A stretch of DNA of 64,000 nucleotides. Origin: Thauera sp. GTDB taxonomy: Bacteria; Pseudomonadota; Gammaproteobacteria; Burkholderiales; Rhodocyclaceae. Below the pieces are notes generated by a model, which ran no database searches, was not told where the DNA came from, and saw only the letters and a list, made by a program, of their open reading frames with translations. The stretch covers positions 34,987 to 98,986 of the forward strand of contig JAFLDS010000011.1 in assembly GCA_017302295.1 (NCBI GenBank), read 5' to 3'. Position 1 is the first letter of the stretch; every line of letters starts with the position of its first letter. Below, piece after piece: positions 50,569 to 60,060 of the stretch. A program made the translations under genes and the position numbers.

Positions 50569-51504
50569 GTGGCGCGACTTTTCGTTTCCTACCGCAGGGA
50601 GGACAGTGCCGGTTTCGCCGGCCGCCTCACCGACGCGCTGGAGCATGTCCTGGGCGAGGGCAGCGTGTTTCGCGACGTCGACGACATTTCCCCGGGCGAG
50701 GACTTCACCCGGGTCATACAGCGCGGCCTGGATCAGGTCGCGGTGGTGTTGGTGGTGATCGGGCCCGGGTGGCTCGATTCGCAGCAGGGAGGCGCGCGGC
50801 GCCTCGAGCGCGAGGACGACTTCGTGCGCCGCGAGATCGAGGGCGCGCTGGCAGCTGGCAAGCCCTTGCTGCCGGTGCTCGTGGGCGACGCACAGATGCC
50901 GCCTGCTGAACGTCTGCCGGCGTCGATCCGGCCGCTCGCGCAGCGTCAGGCGCTGGCGCTGCGCGATGCGTCCTGGCGCAGCGACTTCAATGCCTTGCTG
51001 GCGGCGCTGCGGCCGCTGCTTGCAGAGACCGGTGGGCAAGCGGCCGGCGTGCAGGCGGCCCGTGCCGGGCGGACGCTGGCGCATCGGCGGTATCTGATCG
51101 CGGCGGGCGTGGGAATCGTCGTCGGCCTAGCCGCGCTCATCGTCAGCCCGTCACTGAACTGGATGCGATCAGCCCCCGCAATTGATGGCGTGTGGACGGG
51201 ACGGGTCGAGTACCCGTGGGGTGTGAGCGTGGATGAGCGCTTCGAGCTTGCGGTGCGCGACGGGGCGGTGGTCGGCACCGCCGGCTACCTGGGGCTGCCG
51301 CGCACGATCGAGGCCGGTACGTTCAGCGACGGCCGGCTGCGATTCACCACGCGCAGCGAAGAGGTCCTCGGCAGCGGAGCCCCGCGCGAAGTGATCCACC
51401 GCTATGTCGGCGAGCCGCTCGAGGGCGAGGTTCGCTTTGTCCTCGAAAGTCGGGGCGGCTATAGCGTGCCGCCGCCGACGCGTTTCGTCGTGCGCCGCCG
51501 CTGA
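50569..51504 (+). CDS. TIR-domain protein with transmembrane anchor
   Basis: A 311-residue protein. Residues 1-145 are a TIR domain (RLFVSYRREDSAGFAGRLTD, VFRDVDDISPGEDF, VVLVVIGPGWLD). A catalytic Glu for NAD+ cleavage would lie in the FVRREIEGAL helix. A hydrophobic segment (about 176-196) and a beta-rich C-terminal domain (about 205-311; DGVWTGRVEYPWG) follow, so the TIR domain faces the cytosol and the end the periplasm. GTG start after AGGAGGTG. It may be a signalling or defence protein; no Thoeris or CBASS partner lies beside it. Confidence 0.85.
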   Translation: MARLFVSYRREDSAGFAGRLTDALEHVLGEGSVFRDVDDISPGEDFTRVIQRGLDQVAVVLVVIGPGWLDSQQGGARRLEREDDFVRREIEGALAAGKPLLPVLVGDAQMPPAERLPASIRPLAQRQALALRDASWRSDFNALLAALRPLLAETGGQAAGVQAARAGRTLAHRRYLIAAGVGIVVGLAALIVSPSLNWMRSAPAIDGVWTGRVEYPWGVSVDERFELAVRDGAVVGTAGYLGLPRTIEAGTFSDGRLRFTTRSEEVLGSGAPREVIHRYVGEPLEGEVRFVLESRGGYSVPPPTRFVVRRR

Positions 51505-51508
51505 TGCC

Positions 51509-52636
51509 TCAGCGCGCGGGAGAGCCGCCTCCCTCTCCGCGCCGCGCCGCGCCGCTCTCGCCGATCTGCTGCAGCGAGGCGAGCACACGCTCGCTCGCGC
51601 TTTCCATCGTGCCGATGGCCGCGATGGCGCCGTCGATGTCGCCCGCCTGGACCTTCTCCAGCGCATCCCGGCCCTTGGCGTGCACATCGGCGTGTGGCGC
51701 ATTGAGTTCGCGGTAGGCGGCCAGGTGGGCAAAGTGCTGCCTGCCTTCGCCCTCGTGGTACCAGTGACCGAGACGGCAGCTGGTGTGGGTCGACAGCTCG
51801 GAGGGCGACTTGCGGCTGTTGCCGGAGACTGCCTGGTAGATGTCCAGCTTGAAGATCAGGTGATCGAGCTTGGCGAGTTCGGTGAAGCTGCGCAGCGCGG
51901 AGTCGTGCATCACGTCAGCCATCTCGCGCGCCAGCGTGCACAACTCGGCCATGTTGGCGCGCGCGGTCTGTCCCTCCCGGGAGGCCTCGCCGGCCATCTC
52001 AGAGAGTTCGTCGATGACGCCATGTACCCGTCCCGTCTCGTTCTGGATGGCACTGACGAGTTCGGAGATCTCGTTGGTGGCACCTGCAGTGCGTTCGGCC
52101 AGCTTGCGCACTTCGTCGGCCACCACCGCAAAGCCCCGACCCTGTTCGCCCGCACGGGCCGCCTCGATCGCCGCGTTGAGCGCAAGCAGGTTGGTCTGGT
52201 CGGCGATCTCCCGGATCAATTGGACGATGCCGTCGATCTGCGCGGCACGCTCGGTCAATTGCTGCACCGAGCCGGTGGTGCGTCCCGTCTCCGAAGCGAG
52301 CGTCTCGAGGCAGTCGGAAACGCGGGTGATGGCCCGGGTGCTTTCGTCGGCGGAAGCCGTGGAACGCTGGGCTGTGACTTGCTGCGCGGACAGGTGCCCG
52401 GCCAGCGCTGCGAACGTGCCCTGCACCGAGTTCATGGTGCCGCCATAGGTCTGCAGATGGGCGAACAGCGCTTCGAGGAGGTTCTGCCGCTTCAGGTTGT
52501 CGGCAAGCGTCTTCGCTTGGGCTGCGCGCTCGGACTCCAGCGCTGCGATCCTCTCCTGCGCGCGCGCCAGGTCCTTGTCGCGGTCCGCGACACGCTGCTC
52601 GAGTGCTTCGATCTCTTTTCTGTTGAACCAGCTCAT
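51509..52636 (-). CDS. Soluble chemotaxis receptor with C-terminal CZB domain
   Basis: A 375-residue cytosolic methyl-accepting-type protein. A coiled-coil (about 5-50) leads to a signalling domain with tip [20 protein letters not shown], and a CZB zinc-binding domain (about 260-345) has [26 protein letters not shown] and [10 protein letters not shown], holding the His/Cys zinc ligands. CZB domains sense zinc or hypochlorite. No membrane segment. Its gene is convergent with the TIR gene. Confidence 0.9.
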   Translation of the reverse strand: MSWFNRKEIEALEQRVADRDKDLARAQERIAALESERAAQAKTLADNLKRQNLLEALFAHLQTYGGTMNSVQGTFAALAGHLSAQQVTAQRSTASADESTRAITRVSDCLETLASETGRTTGSVQQLTERAAQIDGIVQLIREIADQTNLLALNAAIEAARAGEQGRGFAVVADEVRKLAERTAGATNEISELVSAIQNETGRVHGVIDELSEMAGEASREGQTARANMAELCTLAREMADVMHDSALRSFTELAKLDHLIFKLDIYQAVSGNSRKSPSELSTHTSCRLGHWYHEGEGRQHFAHLAAYRELNAPHADVHAKGRDALEKVQAGDIDGAIAAIGTMESASERVLASLQQIGESGAARRGEGGGSPAR

Positions 52637-53079
52637 GGTGATGCTCTCCCGGGGCGAGGGCGCCCCATAGTCTTGATGTTTGCTTGTCTTGTCGCCGGCC
52701 TGGAATGCCCGGAGGCCGCGAAGGCTTGCGTTATCTATCGGCTCGAGGCGGGGCCGACTTTAAGTTCGCGTGCGGCCAGCGTCCGACACGCCGGGCTCCA
52801 GGTTCTCGTAATGGGAATGCGTGCTGTTCTCATATTTTTCGGCGGGCGAATCGGGGCCGGACTATATTGGATTTGCACTCCCGGCGTTCGGGGGGCGATG
52901 TATTGTTTGGCATGCCGGTGAAGGGCCGGGGCACGCAGGATGACCGGCTTGAAATAGCGAAACATGCGGGGAGGCTGGTGCGGACAGGGCCCGATGTAAG
53001 ACTTCGGGAGGTTCGGCCGACAAATCAGTGACAGGCGACCCGCCTGCCACGACAGGGGATCTCTTACGGGAGAGCAATC
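52637..53079. other. Intergenic region, 443 bp, no gene seen
   Basis: This region lies between two divergent genes. Weak open frames here have no family likeness. It should hold the promoters of the CZB receptor gene and of the repeat-protein gene; TTACGGGAGAG is the ribosome binding site of the latter. No firm promoter was picked out. Confidence 0.5.
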
Positions 53080-53520
53080 ATGAAACGCCTAACCCACATC
53101 ATGTTCTCAACGCTCACCGCGGGCGTGCTTCTTGGACTTTCCTCCAGTGTTTCCGCGGGCGGCATGTCTGACGATTCGCGGTGGTCGGGGGATCTGCGCT
53201 ACAGCGCCTATCACATCGCGGCCGAGAACGACGCGATGCGCGCGGATACTTCGATGAGCAGCGGCCAAGCCGGCCGCGCGGGCCCCGAGTCCTTGCCGAT
53301 GGGCAAGACGACCGATGACATGGCAGCCTGGCAGAACGATCTGCGCTACAGCGTTTATCACATTGCGGCGGACTACGACGCCGCGAAGGCATCCGGCGCG
53401 ATGAGTGGCCAAGCGGGCCGCGCAGGTCCGGAAACGCTGCCGGGTGGTCGCATCGAAGCGGTCAATGCGTCCGACATCCGCTTCAGCATCTACGACGACA
53501 CCGGGCGTACGTCCTGGTAA
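53080..53520 (+). CDS. Small exported protein with internal repeats
   Basis: A 146-residue protein with a Sec signal peptide (about 1-27, cleaved near VSAGG). The mature part has two copies of a roughly 49-residue unit: W-x2-DLRYS-x-YHIAA, then an acidic/Ala segment and GQAGRAGPE(S/T)LP-x-G, followed by a partial third (DIRFSIYDD). No family recognised. It is probably periplasmic. The tandem units suggest a binding or structural role. Confidence 0.75.
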   Translation: MKRLTHIMFSTLTAGVLLGLSSSVSAGGMSDDSRWSGDLRYSAYHIAAENDAMRADTSMSSGQAGRAGPESLPMGKTTDDMAAWQNDLRYSVYHIAADYDAAKASGAMSGQAGRAGPETLPGGRIEAVNASDIRFSIYDDTGRTSW

Positions 53521-53527
53521 GCGACAG

Positions 53528-53543
53528 CGCCGCGATCGCGGCG
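53528..53543. other. Perfect 16-bp palindrome between convergent genes
   Basis: CGCCGCGATCGCGGCG lies eight bases after the repeat-protein stop. It has no loop, so it may be a protein-binding site or a cruciform rather than a normal terminator. Confidence 0.3.
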
Positions 53544-53577
53544 TTGGGGCTGCCCCAAAGTACCCGACTTCGCTAGC

Positions 53578-54564
53578 TCAGTTTGCCGCACGGGCAAGCT
53601 GGGTTGGCGAACTGGTCGGGAAGCTTCCTGCATCCTTGCCCTCGAACAAGGCGATGATACGTTGCACCACCCCGCGCTTGTCTTCGGGACAGGCGTCGTG
53701 CCAGGCGCGCAGGTAGTCGCCGAACTGTCGGTCGGCATCCTCGGTGCGCAGGTTCATGTAGCCGATCGCGCTCATCGCCTCCGGCGCCTGCTCGAACAGC
53801 GGCAACATCAGGTTGGCCACCACTTCGTTCTTGTCGCGCAGGTAGGGACTCTCCTCGAGGTGGGGCTGGTTGGCCTTGAACCAGGACGCGAGCGGGCGCG
53901 ACGGCGGCAGGTGGCGGTGCGGTTCGTTGATCAGGTAGTCGGCGAGGGCTTGCAGTGTCGCGCCCTGGCCGGCGAACTGCGGCCCCGGAGGATCGCTTTC
54001 CCAGCGCTGCGCGAGCTTGCGCAGCGTGTACAGGGCTGCAGTCTCGCATACGCTTTCCTCGAACCACTGGTTATTGTGGTGCTCGATCCTGCCGTCTGTG
54101 GCCGGCTTGTTGTCGAAGTTCGAATAGATGTGGCACAGCTCGTGCGCGAACTGATACACGAACTGATGCCAGCGCGAATGCTGCGCGCTGAGGCGCACCA
54201 CGTATTCGCCATCCGCGCTCTTGTCGTAGAAGGCAAGCGGCCCGCCGTCGCCGTGCACCACGCGGATCGCCACGAACTCGCGATGCGGAAAGCGGGGCGC
54301 GAGTTCGGCCATGACGGCCTCGAGCAGGACTCGAAGGTCGTCCATCGAGGTTCGTCCCCAGCCATCGGGCGAGATGCGCAGCATCGATGCCGTCGCGCTA
54401 TGGCTGGCCCGGTCGCTGGCCTTGTGCTCGACCGAGGCACGTGCCGGCTTGCCGCCCAGCGTCGACAGCAGGATCGTGGTCGCGTACATGAGGTGGAACA
54501 GGCTGCGGCGAGCGGATCGCCCGGTCCGGGCGCGACCATGCAGCGCGGTGTTGGCATGTCTCAT
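53578..54564 (-). CDS. Exported uncharacterised zincin-like protein
   Basis: A 328-residue protein with an N-terminal export-type segment (basic residues, then LFHLMYATTILLSTLGG). The mature part has QFAHELCHIYSNFDN, an HExxH zinc motif, and about 30 residues later WFEESVCETAALYTL, whose Glu could be the third ligand as in gluzincins. The ATG at 54564 follows GGAGG; earlier starts exist at 54567 and 54582. Substrate unknown. It is probably periplasmic. Confidence 0.75.
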   Translation of the reverse strand: MRHANTALHGRARTGRSARRSLFHLMYATTILLSTLGGKPARASVEHKASDRASHSATASMLRISPDGWGRTSMDDLRVLLEAVMAELAPRFPHREFVAIRVVHGDGGPLAFYDKSADGEYVVRLSAQHSRWHQFVYQFAHELCHIYSNFDNKPATDGRIEHHNNQWFEESVCETAALYTLRKLAQRWESDPPGPQFAGQGATLQALADYLINEPHRHLPPSRPLASWFKANQPHLEESPYLRDKNEVVANLMLPLFEQAPEAMSAIGYMNLRTEDADRQFGDYLRAWHDACPEDKRGVVQRIIALFEGKDAGSFPTSSPTQLARAAN

Positions 54565-54826
54565 CATGGTCCTCCGCCGCATGGCGTGTCCGGGGTGTCG
54601 ATCGTTGGAGAGCGTGGCGGCAGGAGGAGTGCTGTGCCGGCCGGCTGACAATTCAAACCTAGCAGCCCGAACGGCGCGAAGTCAAGGCTTCCAGCGATGA
54701 GAAAAAACACTTGAAAATCATGGCGCTGGCGGATTTTTCGACTGTCATGCGCACGGCGCGATGACGTGCGCTTGATGGCGTGGCGACGCCTGCACCTGCG
54801 GGCGCGGGGCGGCGGTCATGCCCGCC

Positions 54827-55684
54827 TCAGCCGGCAGGCCACGCGCGTCCGTGGCGCCGGCAGAAGTCGCGCAGGAGCCAGTGCGCGATCGTCGACGGGC
54901 CGGGCAGCGACGCGGGCAGGGCGTCGACGTGGAAGAAATCGGCATGTTCGATTTCGTCCGGCGCGCAGACGATGTCGCCGCTGTCGTAGTCGGCCTGGAA
55001 GCCGAGCATCAGCGAATGCGGGAAGGGCCAGGGCTGGCTGGCGAAGTAGCGCAGGTTGCGCACCCGCAGCGCGACCTCCTCGAAGAGCTCGCGATGCAGC
55101 GCCTCCTCGGCGGATTCGCCGGCATCGACGAAGCCGGCCAGCGTGCTGTAGAAGCCGGGCGCGAAATGGTGCGAGCGGCCGAGCAGGATCTCGTCGCCGC
55201 GTTCCACCGCGACGATCACCACTGGCGACACGCGCGGATAGTGCTCGCGCCGGCAATCGGGATTCGTGCAGGTGCGAACCTTGGTGTCGCCGTGCTGGAG
55301 GGTGGGCGAGCCGCAGGCACCGCAGAAGCGGTGCGCACGGTCCCACTCGAGCAGTTCAAGCGCGCGTGCGGCGATCTGGCGCAGGCGCTCGGGCAGATGG
55401 TCGTTGAGCCGTTTCAGGTGGGTGAAGGCGAAGCCCGCTGGCGGCTCGGCATCGGCGGGGAGCTCGGCTGCATGGCAGGGCAGGCCGCCGAAGTCGCCCA
55501 ATGCCTGAATGCGCACCGGAGCTGCGCCGAGCGCGCCGAGCACATCGCCCGCTGGCAGGGTGCGGGCATCGGACAGCAACAGTTCGGCACCGCGAAAGGC
55601 CAGCCACAGTCCACGCAGGCCGCTCGCGAGCCCGTCTCCGGAGATGTCGATGCGGCCGTCCTGTTTGCCGTTCATGTCAGCCAT
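54827..55684 (-). CDS. nudC: NAD(H) pyrophosphatase NudC
   Basis: A 285-residue Nudix hydrolase that splits NADH to NMNH and AMP and removes NAD caps from RNA. The Cys4 zinc site is CGAC and TCTNPDC; the Nudix box is GFVDAGESAEEALHRELFEE; and the NudC signature SQPWPFPHSLM follows it. The ATG at 55684 overlaps the end of the Hsp70-like gene by 8 bp; an ATG at 55675 is an alternative. Confidence 0.95.
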   Translation of the reverse strand: MADMNGKQDGRIDISGDGLASGLRGLWLAFRGAELLLSDARTLPAGDVLGALGAAPVRIQALGDFGGLPCHAAELPADAEPPAGFAFTHLKRLNDHLPERLRQIAARALELLEWDRAHRFCGACGSPTLQHGDTKVRTCTNPDCRREHYPRVSPVVIVAVERGDEILLGRSHHFAPGFYSTLAGFVDAGESAEEALHRELFEEVALRVRNLRYFASQPWPFPHSLMLGFQADYDSGDIVCAPDEIEHADFFHVDALPASLPGPSTIAHWLLRDFCRRHGRAWPAG

Positions 55685-56948
55685 AGCGTCTTGCCGCCTC
55701 CACGGCGAGTCCGGCGCCGATGCTGCCATATAGATCGCCCTCCACCGCGCGCGCTGCGGGCAGTTCGGCGGCGATGCGCTCGCGCAGCTGTGCGACGCCG
55801 CTGGCGCCGCCGGTGAAGTAGATCGTGTCCACCCGCTCGCGGGCGATGCCGGACGCGTCCAGCAGCGTGCCGACGCATTCGCCCACGCGCTCGACCAGGC
55901 TGCGGGTGGCGCGGGTGAAGTCGTCGCGCGTGATCGTGTGGATGAGGCCGGCCTCCAGGCGATCGAGCTCCAGCGTCGCGCTGGGCGCGGCCGACAGGTC
56001 GATCTTTGCCTGTTCCACCTGCAGCGCCAGCCAGTGGCCCTCGCGCCGGCTCACCAGCCGCGACAGGCGATCGAGCTCGGTGCGCGCCAGCGCGTCGCGG
56101 TAGATGTGCTGCAGGTCGGCCCAGGCCTGGCGGCTGTAGGCGAAGTTGATCGTGTGCCAGGTGGCGAGCTGGAAGAAGATGCTGGACGGGATCTCGGCGC
56201 CGTTCTTCATGCGGCCGCGGTAGCCGAGCAGTGGCATCACGCATTCCAGGCTCAGCGCGCGGTCGAAATCGGTGCCGCCGACATGCACGCCGGCGTTGCC
56301 GAGCAGGTCCTCGCGGCGTTCAGCGTGAATGCCGGCGCCGCGGGCGCGTTCGGGCGACAGCCGCACCAGCGAGAAGTCTGCCGTGCCGCCGCCAATGTCG
56401 GCGATCAGCACCAGCTCCTCGCGCTGCAGCGACAGTTCGTAGTGCAGCGCCGCGCCGATCGGCTCGAACTGGAAGCTGACCTCGCGGAAACCGACCTGGT
56501 GCGCGATCGCCTCGAGCGTGTCCTGCGCCTTGCGGTCGGCGGCTTCGTCGTCGTCCACGAAATGCACCGGGCGGCCGAACACCGCCTGTTCGAAGCGGCG
56601 TCCGGCCTGTGCCTCGGCGCGCTGCTTGAGTTCGCCGATGAAGCTCGCCAGCAGGTCGCGGAAGCGCAGTGCGCGGCCATGCACTTCGGTGTGGCCGTCG
56701 ATCAGGCTGCTGCCGAGCAGGCTCTTGAGCGCGCGCATCAGCCGGCCTTCGTAACCGTCCAGATACTCGGCCAGTGCGGCGCGGCCGTAGCAGGTGGAGT
56801 CCTCGTCGGCGTTGAAGAACACCGCCGAGGGCAGGGTGGGTTTGCCGTCCTCGAGCGCGAGCAGGGTCGGGCTGCCGGGGCGCAGCCAGCCGACGGTGGA
56901 GTTGGACGTGCCGAAATCGATGCCGCAGGCGCGGGCGGGCTGGTGCAT
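55677..56948 (-). CDS. Hsp70-family protein (YegD-like)
   Basis: A 423-residue ATPase-domain Hsp70 relative. Phosphate loops GIDFGTSNSTVG, ADIGGGTADFSLV and TGGASGVAQLRERI are present. There is no C-terminal peptide-binding domain, as in E. coli YegD (450). The ATG at 56948 gives the proper start; a longer frame to 57041 adds unrelated residues. Substrate unknown. It overlaps nudC, so the two are co-translated. Confidence 0.93.
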   Translation of the reverse strand: MHQPARACGIDFGTSNSTVGWLRPGSPTLLALEDGKPTLPSAVFFNADEDSTCYGRAALAEYLDGYEGRLMRALKSLLGSSLIDGHTEVHGRALRFRDLLASFIGELKQRAEAQAGRRFEQAVFGRPVHFVDDDEAADRKAQDTLEAIAHQVGFREVSFQFEPIGAALHYELSLQREELVLIADIGGGTADFSLVRLSPERARGAGIHAERREDLLGNAGVHVGGTDFDRALSLECVMPLLGYRGRMKNGAEIPSSIFFQLATWHTINFAYSRQAWADLQHIYRDALARTELDRLSRLVSRREGHWLALQVEQAKIDLSAAPSATLELDRLEAGLIHTITRDDFTRATRSLVERVGECVGTLLDASGIARERVDTIYFTGGASGVAQLRERIAAELPAARAVEGDLYGSIGAGLAVEAARRYG

Positions 56949-57090
56949 GGGAAAACCGGGTTGCGTCGGGCCAAGCGATGCTACGCGAGAGCGCAGCCCC
57001 GATCCAGCCTCCGCGGCGGCCGGCGCGCGATCGGCTTGCATCGTGAAGTTGCTCCTTCAACGAGGCCGTTGGCGGGTGTAGGCTTCAAAC

Positions 57091-58674
57091 ATGGATACGA
57101 CACAAGCGACGCCCGGCGCCGCCAACGGCTCCGCGGCCGTCCCCCTCACCCTGCGGCGGGTGGCGATCGACACCTACCGCGAGAACGTCGCCTATCTGCA
57201 TCGCGACTGCGCGGTGTATCGGGCGGAGGGCTTCCAGGCTCTGGCCAAGGTGGAAGTGCGCGCCAATGGGCGGCGCATCCTCGCCACGCTCAACGTCACC
57301 ACCGATCCGCGCATCGTGCGCTGCAACGAACTCGGCCTGTCCGAGGATGCCTTCGCGCAGCTCGGCGGGCAGGGCGGCGATCCGGTGCTGGTGTCGCAGG
57401 CCGAACCGGCGAGCTCGATTCCGGCGCTGCATCGCAAGATTGCCGGCGAGCGGCTGACTGCCGACGACTTCCAGTCCATCGTGCGCGACATCGCCGAGCA
57501 TCGCTATTCAAAGATCGAACTCACCGCCTTCGTCGTCGCCTGCAACCAGGGCGAGCTCGACCGCGAGGAGGTGTATTTCCTCACCGAGGCGATGTCGCGC
57601 GTGGGCCGCCGGCTCGACTGGCACGAGCGGCCGGTGGTCGACAAGCACTGCATCGGCGGCATCCCCGGCAACCGTACCTCGATGCTGGTGGTGCCCATCG
57701 TCGCCGCGCACGGCATGCTGTGCCCGAAGACCTCGTCGCGCGCGATCACCTCGCCCGCCGGCACCGCCGACACCATGGAGGTGCTGGCCGGCGTCGAGCT
57801 GCCGATGGACACCCTGTCCGACATCGTGCGCGAACATCGCGGCTGCCTGGCCTGGGGCGGCACCGCGCAGTTGTCGCCTGCGGACGACGTGCTGATCTCG
57901 GTCGAGCGGCCGCTGTCGATCGATTCGCCGGGCCAGATGGTCGCCTCCATCCTGTCGAAGAAGATCGCCGCCGGCTCCACCCACCTGGTGCTCGACATTC
58001 CGGTCGGCCCCACCGCCAAGGTGCGCTCGATGCCCGAGGCGCAACGCCTGCGCAAGCTGTTCGAGTTCGTCGCCTCGCGCATGAACCTCACGCTCGACGT
58101 GGTGATCACCGATGGACGCCAGCCGGTCGGAGCCGGCATCGGCCCGGTGCTGGAGGCGCGCGACGTGATGCGAGTGCTGGAGAACGACCCGCGGGCGCCG
58201 ATCGACCTGCGCCAGAAAGCCTTGCGGCTGGCTGGACGCATGCTGGAATTCGACCCCGACGTGCGCGGTGGCGACGGCTTCGCGATCGCGCGCGACATTC
58301 TCGATTCCGGCCGCGCGCTGGCGAAGATGAACGCGATCATCCATGCCCAGGGGGCAAGGCCGTTCGACCACAATGCGCCCGAGCTGGCGCGCCTGAGCTT
58401 CGAGGTGATGGCCGGCGAGTGCGGGGTGGTGACCAGCATCGACAATCATCAGCTGGCGCGCATCGCCCGCCTGGCCGGGGCGCCCAAGGTGCGTGGCGCC
58501 GGTGTCGACCTGCTGCGCAAGATGGGCGAAGCGGTCGCCGCCGGCGATGCGCTGTATCGGGTGCATGCCGACTTTCCGGCCGATCTCGACTTCGCCCGCC
58601 AGGCGGCGGCGCGATCGAGCGGCTACCGCATCGGCGGCGCCGACGAGGTGCCGCACATGTTCGTGGAGTTCTGA
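57091..58674 (+). CDS. AMP phosphorylase / thymidine phosphorylase family, long form
   Basis: A 527-residue glycosyltransferase-type phosphorylase. An N-terminal extension (about 1-110) precedes the pyrimidine-nucleoside-phosphorylase core with [37 protein letters not shown] and [20 protein letters not shown]. The length and extension match archaeal AMP phosphorylase (about 500), not DeoA (440), so the likely reaction is NMP + phosphate to base + ribose 1,5-bisphosphate. It overlaps the PRPP-synthetase-like gene by one base. Confidence 0.88.
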   Translation: MDTTQATPGAANGSAAVPLTLRRVAIDTYRENVAYLHRDCAVYRAEGFQALAKVEVRANGRRILATLNVTTDPRIVRCNELGLSEDAFAQLGGQGGDPVLVSQAEPASSIPALHRKIAGERLTADDFQSIVRDIAEHRYSKIELTAFVVACNQGELDREEVYFLTEAMSRVGRRLDWHERPVVDKHCIGGIPGNRTSMLVVPIVAAHGMLCPKTSSRAITSPAGTADTMEVLAGVELPMDTLSDIVREHRGCLAWGGTAQLSPADDVLISVERPLSIDSPGQMVASILSKKIAAGSTHLVLDIPVGPTAKVRSMPEAQRLRKLFEFVASRMNLTLDVVITDGRQPVGAGIGPVLEARDVMRVLENDPRAPIDLRQKALRLAGRMLEFDPDVRGGDGFAIARDILDSGRALAKMNAIIHAQGARPFDHNAPELARLSFEVMAGECGVVTSIDNHQLARIARLAGAPKVRGAGVDLLRKMGEAVAAGDALYRVHADFPADLDFARQAAARSSGYRIGGADEVPHMFVEF

Positions 58675-59579
58675 TGGAAGCACTGCTGCTGCATTTCGAC
58701 GACGAAGCCGATGCAGCCCGACGCCTGGCGCAGGCGGGCGGACTGCAGGCGGCATGCATCGAGCGCCACCGCTTTCCGGACGGCGAGCTTCGGCTTCGCC
58801 TGCCGCTTTCCGGCGCGGACCGGCTTCCCGCGCAGGTGGTGGTCTTCCGCGGGCTCGAGCGGCCGAACGAGAAGCTGGTGGAACTGCTGCTCGCCGCGCA
58901 GACCGCCCGCAGCCTGGGTGCGGCGCAGCTGACGCTGGTCGCGCCCTACCTCGCCTACATGCGGCAGGACATGGCTTTTCGTGACGGCGAAGCGGTCAGC
59001 CAGCGCATCGTCGGCGGTTTCCTGGCGAGCCTGTTCGATGCGCTGATCACCGTCGACCCCCATCTTCACCGTATCGCCAGCCTCGCCGAGGCGGTGCCGC
59101 TGCCGCATGCGATCGCGCTGTCGGCGGCGCCGCTGCTGGCCGAGGTGATCGCGCGGCACTGCACCCGACCCATGCTGATCGGACCGGACGCAGAGTCGGC
59201 GCAATGGGTGGAAGCGGCGGCCAAGGCGCACGGTTTCGAGCACGCGGTGTGCAGCAAGCGGCGACACGGCGACCACGATGTCGATATCGAGTTGCCTGCG
59301 GTTGACGTGCGCGGCCGCGCGGTAGTATTGCTTGACGATGTTGCCAGCTCCGGTCGCACGCTGGCGCGCGCCGCGACCCTGCTGCGCGCGGCGGGCGCCA
59401 CCAGCGTGGATGTCGCCGTCACCCACGGTTTGTTCGCGGAAGACGCCTTGCCGGGCATTCTTTGCGCAGGCGTGGGGCGTGTGTGGAGCACCGACTGCAT
59501 CGCGCACCCGACCAACGCCGTCAGCGTCGCGCCGCTGCTCGCGGCCGCGCTGCGATCGATCCCCGCCCCGCGGCGGTGA
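58674..59579 (+). CDS. Ribose-phosphate pyrophosphokinase-like protein
   Basis: A 301-residue protein of the PRPP synthetase family: RHRFPDGELRLRLP, VAPYLAYMRQDMAFRDGEAV, VDPHLHRI and the PRPP-binding loop VVLLDDVASSGRTL. It is slightly short and more diverged than housekeeping Prs (about 315). TGATG couples it to the AMP phosphorylase, so a joint role in moving ribose phosphates between nucleotides and PRPP is likely. Confidence 0.9.
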   Translation: MEALLLHFDDEADAARRLAQAGGLQAACIERHRFPDGELRLRLPLSGADRLPAQVVVFRGLERPNEKLVELLLAAQTARSLGAAQLTLVAPYLAYMRQDMAFRDGEAVSQRIVGGFLASLFDALITVDPHLHRIASLAEAVPLPHAIALSAAPLLAEVIARHCTRPMLIGPDAESAQWVEAAAKAHGFEHAVCSKRRHGDHDVDIELPAVDVRGRAVVLLDDVASSGRTLARAATLLRAAGATSVDVAVTHGLFAEDALPGILCAGVGRVWSTDCIAHPTNAVSVAPLLAAALRSIPAPRR

Positions 59580-59613
59580 TTCCTGAACTTTTTCTTCCCA
59601 AGGAGCCTGACCG

Positions 59614-59919
59614 ATGAGCCTGACCCTGTTGCAGATCGATTTTCCCTTCGACGGCCCGTGGGGTGACGACATGGCCGCGGCGTTTGAGGGCCTGGCCCAC
59701 GATATCGCCTCCATGCCGGGTCTGAAATGGAAGGTCTGGACCGAGAACCGTGCAGCGGGCCGGGCCGGCGGCATCTATCTGTTCGACGATGGCGCGAACG
59801 CCGCGCGCTACTGCGAGATGCACGTCGCGCGGCTGCAGGGCTTCGGCGTCAAGGACATTCGTGCGCTCGACTTCGGTGTCAACGAGGCCCTGAGCCTCAT
59901 CGACAGGGCGCCGCTCTAG
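59614..59919 (+). CDS. YdhR-like monooxygenase-fold protein
   Basis: A 101-residue dimeric alpha/beta-barrel protein of the YdhR family: LLQIDFPFDGPWGDDMAAAF, GLKWKVWTENRAAGRAGGIY and DIRALDFGVNEALS. YdhR is a putative monooxygenase or isomerase of unknown substrate. AAGGAGCC precedes the ATG. Confidence 0.88.
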   Translation: MSLTLLQIDFPFDGPWGDDMAAAFEGLAHDIASMPGLKWKVWTENRAAGRAGGIYLFDDGANAARYCEMHVARLQGFGVKDIRALDFGVNEALSLIDRAPL

Positions 59920-60060
59920 ATTCCGGCGCGCATTCCGCGGGGCGATGACGTTCCACGGCGGGAGTGTTAGCATTCGGCCATCTTCCGATGCGTGGAATTG
60001 TTCACGCTGACCCGGCTGCCGAACGACGGTTCGGCATGAAATCTGCACTCGAGGAGCCCT

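Noticed and set aside
55938-58673. Long plus-strand open frame running across the Hsp70 and AMP phosphorylase genes into the PRPP-synthetase frame.
   Set aside because: Only its last part from 58674 is a real gene; the rest is out of frame with, or antisense to, well-recognised proteins.
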